10,199 bases of DNA from NCBI GenBank assembly GCA_050694015.1, contig JBOGWY010000005.1, positions 1 to 10,199 of the forward strand, written 5' to 3'. Made by a program: the position numbers and the translations under genes. This stretch comes from JBOGWY01 sp050694015 (GTDB lineage: Bacteria > Actinomycetota > CADDZG01 > WHSQ01). Position 1 is the stretch's first letter. Each line of letters starts with the position of its first letter. This document shows positions 1 to 5,723 of this stretch, one piece after another. Under the pieces are notes generated by a model. The model did not search any database. It was given only the letters and a program-made list of their open reading frames with translations, and was not told the DNA's origin.

Positions 1-1393
1 CGTCGAGCTCCCCGCCGAGATCGTGGATCAACCCCATGCGCCATGCGAGGCCCGGCGGGAGCTCGAGCTTGTCGCCGCCGGCGTGACGGAACGCCATCAA
101 CGCACCTTCCCAGTCGCCTCGGATCTGTAAGCCCTGGCCGACGAGCTGCTCTATCGACGCGTCGAGGAGCTCCGCCGGCAACGTCCCGGAGGCTCGGATC
201 ACGATCTCGGGTCCGCCCGCGGCCAAGATGTCGGTCCCCTTCTGCCGGAGGATGCGCGCCACGTTCTCGTGATCGCCGATCGCGCTCAGCGAGCGCAGCG
301 CGTCTTCCAGCCACCCGTGCGATTCGAACCACGCGGCCGCAGCGGTATGGATCGTGTGGAATTCGTCGTCGGTCAACGGGAGGTGCTCGTGCGATAGATC
401 GCGCACGAGCGTGTTCATCTCGTACCAAAGGTCGGCGCTCTGCGGTTTCAGGAACAGCCCGCGCCGCGCGAGACCCACGAGTGTTTCGGTCGCGCGCCGC
501 AACCCGAGCGCCTCGCAGAGCGCCGGCGTGAAGCGATCGAGCGGCGCGACCTTGCGCAACAGCTCTCGCACCTCGTCGGCCTCCGCCGCGAAGACCTCCT
601 CGACCAGATACGTGAACAGCGGGCCCCCGGGACTCCGCAGTCCTTCGAGACGCGTGCTTCGTTCGTTCGCCGGAACCATGCGCAGCGCCTCTATCGCGAG
701 CCGCACCGCGACCGGCCATCCCGCGGTCAGCTCGTGCAGCTCCCCCGCCAGTTGCTCGGCACTCTCGTCGAGCGCGGCCCGCAGCAGTTCCTCGGTCTCG
801 GCGCGCGAGAACGCGAGCATCGTCCCGTCGACCTCGAGCAACTGCCCGCGTCCGCGCAGACGCTCAACGGGGAACGGCGGATCCAGACGCGACGACACGA
901 TCACGTGGAAGCGAGCCGGCGCCTGCCGGGACAACCCTTCGATCAGGCGCGCCGCGGCCGTCCCCGCCTCAATCTCCTGAACGTCGTCGAGCACGAGTAC
1001 GAGATCCGAGACGAGTTCGTCGTCCAGCACCTCACATAACAGGGTGGTGAAAGCCTCCGCGCGCACGAGGTCGTTGGAGTCCGGGCCGAGCGAGCCCTCG
1101 ACCAGCGACGAGATGTCGGGCGGCAGGCCGGGGAGCCGGAGCTGCAGCGCTTCGATCAGACCCAGTGCGAACTTCGTCAACGCGGCGTCGTGATGATCGA
1201 GCGTGTACCACGCCGCCGCGACGTTGGAGGTCCAGCCCGCAAGCAGTGCCGATTTCCCTGCGCCCGCACCTGCGACCACCGTCGTCAACCGGCGCGACAG
1301 CACGTCGTCGAGTCGCGCCTCCAGCGCGCTCCGCCGGAGGAACGGGGGCGGCGTAGTCGGCGGCAAGACCTTTGTCATCGGTACCCGCGGCAC
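1..1393 (-). CDS. MalT/LuxR-type P-loop ATPase transcriptional regulator, N-terminal part (truncated by window edge)
   Basis: The frame is open from the GTG at 1393 to the window edge with no stop, giving 464 codons; the C-terminus lies outside. The start of the protein (TKVLPPTTPPPFLRRSALEARL) matches the usual entry into MalT/LuxR-type STAND ATPases. A Walker A motif (AGAGAGKS) sits at about residues 41-48 and a Walker B motif (LVLVLDD) at about 131-137, followed by a sensor-like SSRLDPP segment near 167 and the family-typical TAGWPVAVRLA near 225. The remainder is helical and alanine/leucine rich, as expected for the winged-helix and TPR-like part. Full members run to roughly 850-900 residues and end in a LuxR helix-turn-helix, which cannot be seen here, so a BTAD/AfsR-like architecture is also possible. 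Proteins of this class bind ATP and an inducer, oligomerise and activate transcription. GTG at 1393 is preferred because GAGGGAG lies 7 bases upstream; an ATG at 1378 is the alternative. Confidence 0.88.
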   Translation of the reverse strand, partial: MPRVPMTKVLPPTTPPPFLRRSALEARLDDVLSRRLTTVVAGAGAGKSALLAGWTSNVAAAWYTLDHHDAALTKFALGLIEALQLRLPGLPPDISSLVEGSLGPDSNDLVRAEAFTTLLCEVLDDELVSDLVLVLDDVQEIEAGTAAARLIEGLSRQAPARFHVIVSSRLDPPFPVERLRGRGQLLEVDGTMLAFSRAETEELLRAALDESAEQLAGELHELTAGWPVAVRLAIEALRMVPANERSTRLEGLRSPGGPLFTYLVEEVFAAEADEVRELLRKVAPLDRFTPALCEALGLRRATETLVGLARRGLFLKPQSADLWYEMNTLVRDLSHEHLPLTDDEFHTIHTAAAAWFESHGWLEDALRSLSAIGDHENVARILRQKGTDILAAGGPEIVIRASGTLPAELLDASIEQLVGQGLQIRGDWEGALMAFRHAGGDKLELPPGLAWRMGLIHDLGGELD

Positions 1394-1496
1394 GGAAACG
1401 CTCCCTCATCTGCCGGTTCTTCGAGGCTTTAAGCGTACTTTCAGACCACTCGAAGAGGCCATCCCTAATCTCGCAGATAACCGAGGGGGAGGGCCC
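1394..1496. promoter_or_regulatory. Divergent intergenic region with an 8-bp inverted repeat
   Basis: This 103-bp gap separates the divergent LuxR-type ATPase and histidine kinase genes and must hold both promoters. It contains a perfect inverted repeat, TCTTCGAG at 1418-1425 and CTCGAAGA at 1449-1456, with 23 bp between the arms and arm centres 31 bp apart, about three helical turns. That spacing would place two bound subunits on the same DNA face, so the repeat may be an operator, perhaps for the neighbouring ATPase regulator. I could not pick a convincing pair of -35 and -10 boxes for either gene. The repeat may be chance. Confidence 0.35.
1401..1407 (-). promoter_or_regulatory. Ribosome binding site deciding the GTG start of the LuxR-type ATPase
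   Basis: On the minus strand GAGGGAG is followed by 7 bases and then GTG at 1393. The in-frame ATG at 1378 would be 22 bases from this site and has no Shine-Dalgarno of its own. An in-frame TGA lies just upstream of the GTG (within 1406-1408), so the start cannot be further out. Confidence 0.6.
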
Positions 1497-2435
1497 ATGA
1501 ACGACAACACTGAGCGCGCTAACAAAGGGAACGAACGACTCGCATGGGTCATATCGGGCGCGCTCGTCGCCTCGCTTCTTATCTACCTCCTTGATCCGGA
1601 TGTAACGATCCTGCGCGCGATCGCCGTGATGGCGCTGCTCGTCGTCGGCTCCATAGCCGTGTCGGCGGCACGAGCCGTTCGTGGGGGCGGCGATCGCGCT
1701 GCAGCTCCCTCACGGGAGAGTGCGGACGAGACGTTCGCCGAGGTCGAACGGGTCCTCGCGGTGACCGCGCACGAGATGCGCGGCCCCCTGACCGCGATCG
1801 TCGGCGCGTCGACCACGCTGCGCGCACAGCACCAACGCCTCTCGCAGATCGAGCGCGAATCGCTGATGAACATGACGCTGCGTCAGGCGCGCCACCTCTC
1901 CCTGTTGGTCGATGACCTCCTCGTCACAGCCGATCTGAGCTCTGCCGGGGCGACTGTGCGCCCGGAGTGGACCGATCTCGAATCGATCGCGGAGCGTGCG
2001 CTCGAGACCACCGCCTCGAAGCGCTCCGCGCATCGGCTCGACGTGTCGGTCGAGCCCGTGCGCTGCAACGTCGATCCGTCGCGGACGGTACAGATCCTCC
2101 GGAACCTGATCGAGAATGCCTACAAGTACACGCCCCACGACAGCACCGTGTCGGTGTCCGCGATGGTCGACGGCACCGACCTCGTGTTGCGGGTCGCCGA
2201 CGATGGTGGCGGGATCCCGGTCGATCAACAGGAGCGACTGTTCGAGCCGTACCGGCGCGGGGCCCTCGCGCATGACCGTGCCGAGGGCATCGGCATCGGA
2301 CTGCACGTGGTGCGGCGGCTCGCGGAGGCGATGGGGGGCGGGGTCGAACTAGAGTCCTCGGATCGAGGCACGACCTTCACGGTGTCGGTCCCGTGCCAGG
2401 TGATGGGCGAGAACCGTACGGTCATGGCGGTGTGA
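1497..2435 (+). CDS. Orphan membrane-anchored sensor histidine kinase
   Basis: The protein has 312 residues. Two membrane helices, about 15-33 and 39-58, are joined by a loop of only about six residues (DPDVTI), so there is no extracellular sensor domain; this resembles intramembrane-sensing kinases. A HisKA dimerisation domain follows with H-box AHEMRGPLTA, phosphoacceptor His92. The HATPase_c domain has an N-box NLIENAYKYTP (N207), G1 VADDGGGIP (D235), F-box ERLFEPYRRG and G2 GIGIGLHVV (264-271). All motifs needed for ATP binding and autophosphorylation are present. The start at 1497 is chosen for the GAGGGGGAGGG tract directly upstream (GGAGG at 1488-1492); the frame extends further upstream, but that extension runs antisense to the ATPase gene. 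No response regulator is present in the window, so the partner is unknown. It is followed after 25 bp by a PLP enzyme gene on the same strand, with no obvious functional link. Confidence 0.92.
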   Translation: MNDNTERANKGNERLAWVISGALVASLLIYLLDPDVTILRAIAVMALLVVGSIAVSAARAVRGGGDRAAAPSRESADETFAEVERVLAVTAHEMRGPLTAIVGASTTLRAQHQRLSQIERESLMNMTLRQARHLSLLVDDLLVTADLSSAGATVRPEWTDLESIAERALETTASKRSAHRLDVSVEPVRCNVDPSRTVQILRNLIENAYKYTPHDSTVSVSAMVDGTDLVLRVADDGGGIPVDQQERLFEPYRRGALAHDRAEGIGIGLHVVRRLAEAMGGGVELESSDRGTTFTVSVPCQVMGENRTVMAV

Positions 2436-2448
2436 CCTAACCGGCACG

Positions 2449-2454
2449 TATCGT
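2449..2454 (+). promoter_or_regulatory. Candidate -10 box for a leaderless transcript of the PLP enzyme gene
   Basis: TATCGT fits the actinobacterial TANNNT -10 pattern and occupies exactly -12 to -7 if transcription starts at the A of the ATG at 2461. No Shine-Dalgarno sequence is visible in the 25-bp gap, which agrees with leaderless translation. No recognisable -35 box lies 16-18 bp upstream (GGCGGT occurs there), so this is tentative. Confidence 0.3.
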
Positions 2455-2460
2455 TGCTCC

Positions 2461-3828
2461 ATGTCTGAGATCGAAGAGCTACTCGCAGCCACCCGCGCCC
2501 ACGCACTCGCCTACATCGAGGGCCTTGCCGAGCGCGACGTCTCCGTGCCCATCGACCGGGAGACGATGATCAAGGCCCTCGGCCCCCGGTTGAACGACGA
2601 ACCACTTGATCCGAGAGAAGTGATCGACCAGCTCGTCGACGCCGTCGATCCCGGTCTCGTTGCGACGACCGGCGGCCGCTTCTTCGGATTCGTCATAGGC
2701 GGCGTCCTTCCCGCCGCGCTCGCGGCCGACTGGCTGACCTCGACGTGGGATCAGAACCCCGGCTTCCACGTCCTGTCCCCCGCCGCGGCGCTCGCCGAGG
2801 AGACGGTCGCCGGGTGGCTCCTCGAGCTCTTCGGCCTCCCGGACACGGCCTCGGTCGGCTTCACGACCGGTGCGCAGATGGCCAACAACGCCGGTCTGGC
2901 GGCGGCTCGCCATCACGTGCTCGCGAACGCGGGATGGGACGTCGAGGGCGACGGTCTCATGGGTGCGCCACCGCTGACCGTGCTCGTGGGCGACCAGCGT
3001 CACGTCACCGTCGACCGCGCGCTGCGCCTCCTCGGCCTCGGCGCGAACACCACCGTGAAGGTCGCGACCGACGATCAGGGCGCGATGGACGCGAGCGCCC
3101 TCGCATCCGAGCTCAAGAACATCGACGGTCCCACGATCGTGTGCGCGCAGGCCGGCAACGTGAACTCCGGTGCCTTCGATCCGTTCCGGGCGATCGCCGA
3201 GGCCGCGCACGAGAACGACGCGTGGGTGCACGTCGACGGCGCTTTCGGTCTGTGGGCTGCGGCCAGCCCGCAGCTGCGCCACCTCACCGACGGTGTCGAG
3301 CTATGCGACTCGTGGGGCGTAGACGGTCACAAGTGGCTGAACGTTCCCTACGACTCCGCTTTCATCATGTGTGCGCATCCCGAGAGCCACCGCGCCGCGA
3401 TGACGATGCAGGCGGCATATCTCGTCCGCGGATCGGACGACACGCGCGACGGCTCCGACTGGACCCCCGAGAGCAGCCGCCGCGCGCGCGTGTTCGCGAC
3501 GTGGGCGGCGCTACGGAGCCTCGGCCGCCACGGCGTTGCCGAGTTGATCGATCGATGCTGCGAGCACGCGCGCACGTTCGCGGTCAAGCTCGGGCAGCAT
3601 CCGGACGTCGAGATCCTCAACGACGTCGTACTGAATCAGGTGCTCGTGCGGTTCGGAGACGACGAACGCACGAAGGCCGTCGCGGAAACCGTTCAGAAGC
3701 GCGGTGGAGCGTGGTTCGGCCACACCTCCTGGGACGGCAAGGTGGCGTTGCGTATCAGCGTCTCGGATCACGCGACGACCGCCGATGACGTGGATCGAGC
3801 CGTCGCGGAGATCGAGGCCGCCCTGTAG
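2461..3828 (+). CDS. Group II pyridoxal-phosphate-dependent decarboxylase-like enzyme
   Basis: The protein has 455 residues, in the usual range for the glutamate/tyrosine/aromatic amino acid decarboxylase family (fold type I aspartate aminotransferase superfamily). The early segment GRFFGFVIGG (72-81) is followed by the substrate-side stretch ADWLTSTWDQN. The phosphate-binding region is TTGAQMANN (135-143). His181 in GDQRHVTVDRA is the residue expected to stack on the cofactor ring, Asp259 in HVDGAFG should pair with the pyridine nitrogen, and Lys291 in WGVDGHKWLN is the expected Schiff-base lysine. The catalytic set is therefore intact and the protein should be an active cytoplasmic enzyme. 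The substrate is not evident; database entries of this type are often labelled simply aspartate aminotransferase family. The ATG at 2461 gives the expected N-terminus, but there is no Shine-Dalgarno. It may be co-transcribed with the kinase 25 bp upstream or read from its own promoter. Confidence 0.9.
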   Translation: MSEIEELLAATRAHALAYIEGLAERDVSVPIDRETMIKALGPRLNDEPLDPREVIDQLVDAVDPGLVATTGGRFFGFVIGGVLPAALAADWLTSTWDQNPGFHVLSPAAALAEETVAGWLLELFGLPDTASVGFTTGAQMANNAGLAAARHHVLANAGWDVEGDGLMGAPPLTVLVGDQRHVTVDRALRLLGLGANTTVKVATDDQGAMDASALASELKNIDGPTIVCAQAGNVNSGAFDPFRAIAEAAHENDAWVHVDGAFGLWAAASPQLRHLTDGVELCDSWGVDGHKWLNVPYDSAFIMCAHPESHRAAMTMQAAYLVRGSDDTRDGSDWTPESSRRARVFATWAALRSLGRHGVAELIDRCCEHARTFAVKLGQHPDVEILNDVVLNQVLVRFGDDERTKAVAETVQKRGGAWFGHTSWDGKVALRISVSDHATTADDVDRAVAEIEAAL

Positions 3829-3840
3829 CGACGAAGCGAC

Positions 3841-3852
3841 CGGCCTAGGCCG
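3841..3852. terminator. Short palindrome at a convergent gene end, possible weak terminator
   Basis: CGGCCTAGGCCG is a perfect 12-bp palindrome in the junction between the convergent PLP enzyme and membrane protein genes. It contains the stop codon of the minus-strand gene (3845-3847). As a hairpin it would have only four GC pairs around CTAG, and there is no T-tract, so it is at best a weak terminator and may be chance. Confidence 0.2.
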
Positions 3853-5065
3853 CGGGCGCGGGAGCCGGCGCCGGTGTCGTCGGTCCCCGCTGCAACGCCA
3901 TCGTGAACAGCACGATCCCGTGCAGGATGCCGAGGCCCATGATCGGCGTGGATATCTGTTTCAGGATCGCCGTGTCGGCGAGCAGTCCCAGGATGAAACC
4001 GGCCAGGCCTGCATTCATCAGGTAGAACAACACGCGCACCGCAGCGGGCTTCGCGCCCGGCGCCGCGGCCCTCACCTGCGCGAACAGGGCGTTGCTCATC
4101 ACCCCGATGAACATCATGTGGTCCAGCGCCAGGATCAGACCGACCCTTGCCTCCCCGAAATCGCCCTGGAAGCGCGCGATCAGATAGATGAAGAACACGA
4201 TGTTGAGCACGAGCCAGACCACCGTCGGCGCCGCGACGAACGACGGGCCTGCTCCCGCACTGTCGAGTCGCCGCATCCCCGGCCACAGCCGCGCGACCAG
4301 GATCCCGACACCGATCACCTCGAACGGGAGGCTCAGCGATAGCAACGGCGGCGAATCTGCGAGCAGACCCGCGGTAACGAGGATCCCCCCGACGAACGGA
4401 AGGCCGATCTGGAACCAGCCCGCACGGCTCGCCTTCTGATCGAGGAGCTCCGGCCGCACGTTCCACTCCGCCAGCGCCATCCCCACCGGGATCAGGAAAC
4501 CGATGACCATCGTCGCAGGATGCGACGCGTACGCTTCACCGGGCAGGATCTCGTTGCCGGTGGCGATCATGATGCCCAACAGCACGCCGAGCAGGCCCCC
4601 GAGCGTGAGCGTCAGCACGGCCGCGAGGATGCCGAGGCGGGGAACGCTCAACACCGACGCGCGCATCGATCCAAAGATCCACGCGACCCATCCGACGCTC
4701 ACGAGCAGCATGAAGCCGCCGATCGTCGGGCGACCACTGCCGAACGTCGTGAGGAACGTGATGTTGTACGCGATCACCGCAACGATCGTCGCGAGCGGCA
4801 GGACGCGGGCGAAGGAGTCGCGCCAACCGGGAGCCGGCGTGCCGCCGAAGAGCCACAGCGCGGCGGCGAACACCGAGGTGGTGATCCATCCGAGCGTGCC
4901 CGTGTGCACGTGCGTGAGTAACGTCTTGTGCTCGAACTCGACCAGGTCCGTCCCGTTCAGGATCCCGATCACGACGGTGTAGGCGAAGATCAGCAGAGCC
5001 GCCTGCAGCAAGAGCTTGATCTGCCGGCCGTGTGGGTGTGCCGTCAACGTCTCGTTCGGACTCAT
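3845..5065 (-). CDS. Twelve-helix membrane protein, heme-copper oxidase subunit I / NnrS-like
   Basis: The protein has 406 residues with about 12 hydrophobic helices: roughly 18-37, 48-73, 89-108, 115-133, 144-169, 182-200, 216-236, 241-260, 278-298, 308-330, 342-363 and 372-391. It ends in an Ala-Pro tail. Histidines lie at helix ends or in helices: H46, H52 and H54 in HKTLLTHVHTGTLGW, H182 in ASHPATMVIGF, H316 in ALDHMMFIG and H382 in ILHGIVLF. Twelve helices with membrane histidines, including the HxHxGxLGW pattern, recall heme-copper oxidase subunit I, NO reductase NorB and the heme/copper protein NnrS. The standard adjacent His-His copper ligands are not seen, so a terminal oxidase role is not supported. 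A heme- or metal-binding membrane protein linked to nitrogen-oxide or redox stress is an inference. GAGGGAGG lies 4 bases before the ATG. The gene is divergent from the OsmC-like gene and convergent with the PLP enzyme gene. Confidence 0.72.
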   Translation of the reverse strand: MSPNETLTAHPHGRQIKLLLQAALLIFAYTVVIGILNGTDLVEFEHKTLLTHVHTGTLGWITTSVFAAALWLFGGTPAPGWRDSFARVLPLATIVAVIAYNITFLTTFGSGRPTIGGFMLLVSVGWVAWIFGSMRASVLSVPRLGILAAVLTLTLGGLLGVLLGIMIATGNEILPGEAYASHPATMVIGFLIPVGMALAEWNVRPELLDQKASRAGWFQIGLPFVGGILVTAGLLADSPPLLSLSLPFEVIGVGILVARLWPGMRRLDSAGAGPSFVAAPTVVWLVLNIVFFIYLIARFQGDFGEARVGLILALDHMMFIGVMSNALFAQVRAAAPGAKPAAVRVLFYLMNAGLAGFILGLLADTAILKQISTPIMGLGILHGIVLFTMALQRGPTTPAPAPAPAA

Positions 5066-5199
5066 CTCGCCTCCCTCGTCCTGGTCCGCCCCACCAACCG
5101 CGCCGGCTCAGTATGAACTGCGCGTTCCCACTTGTGGCGCTTTCCGGGCCCGTGGTCCACTCCATCTGCCAAGACCCGTTCAGCGCTGGAGGTACAGAC
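5066..5199. promoter_or_regulatory. Divergent intergenic region between the membrane protein and OsmC-like genes
   Basis: This 134-bp gap should hold both promoters. Two small palindromes are visible: CCAC-TT-GTGG at 5128-5137 and GTGG-T-CCAC at 5152-5160, so the CCAC/GTGG element appears four times within 33 bp. They could be regulator half-sites or mRNA structure upstream of the OsmC-like gene. I found no convincing -35/-10 pair on either strand. The GGAGG at 5188-5192, 7 bases before the ATG at 5200, is the clear ribosome site of the OsmC-like gene. Confidence 0.3.
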
Positions 5200-5712
5200 A
5201 TGAGCGAGCAGATCCGTGACGCGATCTCAGGAGCGTGCGATTTCCTGGCGGCGAACCCCTCGAAGGCCCGGTACACAGACTCTCCCGTGACGGCTCGACT
5301 CGTCGACGACTTGCGCTGCGAGGTGGAGACCCCAAGCGGACTGCTGACGACCGACATGCCGTCCGCCGTCGGTGGAGGTGCGGCGGCTCCGACGCCGGGG
5401 TGGATGATGCGTGCCGCCCTCGCATCGTGCGACGCGACCCTGATTTCGATGCGCGCGGCCCAGCAGGGGATCAAGCTCGTCGATCTCGAGGTGACCGTCG
5501 ACAGCGAATCCGACGACCGCGGCTTGCTCGGCGTCGATGAGGACGTGCCGGCAGGACCGCTCAGCACCCGCGTGCGAGTGAAGGTGAACGCGCCGGGCGC
5601 ATCCGAGGCCGAACTGCGCGAGCTCGTCGAGTGGGCGGACAAGCACTCCCCCGTGGGTGATGCCATCCGCCGCGCGGTCCCGAACACCATCGAGCTCGAC
5701 ACCACGTCGTAG
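5200..5712 (+). CDS. OsmC-family protein lacking the second catalytic cysteine
   Basis: The protein has 170 residues. OsmC/Ohr proteins are small cytoplasmic dimers that reduce organic hydroperoxides through two cysteines, and divergent members have unknown roles. The family core is visible: a beta-rich N-terminal half (TARLVDDLRCEVETPSGLLT), then GGGAAAPTPGWMMRAALASCDATLISM (residues 58-84), which carries the peroxidatic Cys77 on the central helix, then a beta segment LVDLEVTVDSES. The second family cysteine, normally in a CP(V) motif, is replaced by Ser150 in KHSPVGDAI. Cys40 and Cys13 are unlikely substitutes from their positions. The classical two-cysteine mechanism therefore cannot operate as usual; one-cysteine reduction by an external thiol or a non-enzymatic role is possible. 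The start at 5200 is fixed by GGAGG at 5188-5192. The same frame is open back to 5032, but that region has no ribosome site. Confidence 0.88.
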   Translation: MSEQIRDAISGACDFLAANPSKARYTDSPVTARLVDDLRCEVETPSGLLTTDMPSAVGGGAAAPTPGWMMRAALASCDATLISMRAAQQGIKLVDLEVTVDSESDDRGLLGVDEDVPAGPLSTRVRVKVNAPGASEAELRELVEWADKHSPVGDAIRRAVPNTIELDTTS

Positions 5713-5723
5713 AGCTTCGGCTC
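5712..5723. terminator. UUCG-loop hairpin between convergent genes, possible weak bidirectional terminator
   Basis: GAGC-TTCG-GCTC forms a 4-bp stem with a C(UUCG)G tetraloop in the plus-strand RNA, one of the most stable RNA loops. It begins at the last base of the OsmC-like stop codon (5710-5712) and overlaps the stop of the hydrolase-glycosyltransferase gene (5722-5724, TCA on the plus strand). The stem is short and no T-run follows, so termination is uncertain. Confidence 0.3.

Noticed and set aside
1032..1409. A 125-codon minus-strand frame starting near the ATPase gene start
   Set aside because: It is a +1-frame shadow of the ATPase gene; the true frame carries the Walker A and Walker B motifs.
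1203..1496. N-terminal extension of the histidine kinase to 1203
   Set aside because: The extension runs antisense to the ATPase gene and is not protein-like. A strong GGAGG-type site directly precedes the ATG at 1497.
2479..3282. A 267-codon minus-strand open frame inside the PLP enzyme gene
   Set aside because: It is an antisense shadow with no domain motifs; the plus-strand frame contains the complete set of PLP-binding residues.
3841..3852. CGGCCTAGGCCG as a strong factor-independent terminator or site-specific recombination site
   Set aside because: The stem is only four pairs with no T-tract, and nothing nearby suggests integration. It is kept only as a low-confidence terminator candidate.
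4536..5705. A 389-codon minus-strand open frame covering the OsmC-like gene and part of the membrane protein gene
   Set aside because: It is antisense to OsmC and in the wrong frame for the 12-helix protein. Its sequence is Ser/Arg-rich and then Arg/Asp-rich, typical of shadow frames.
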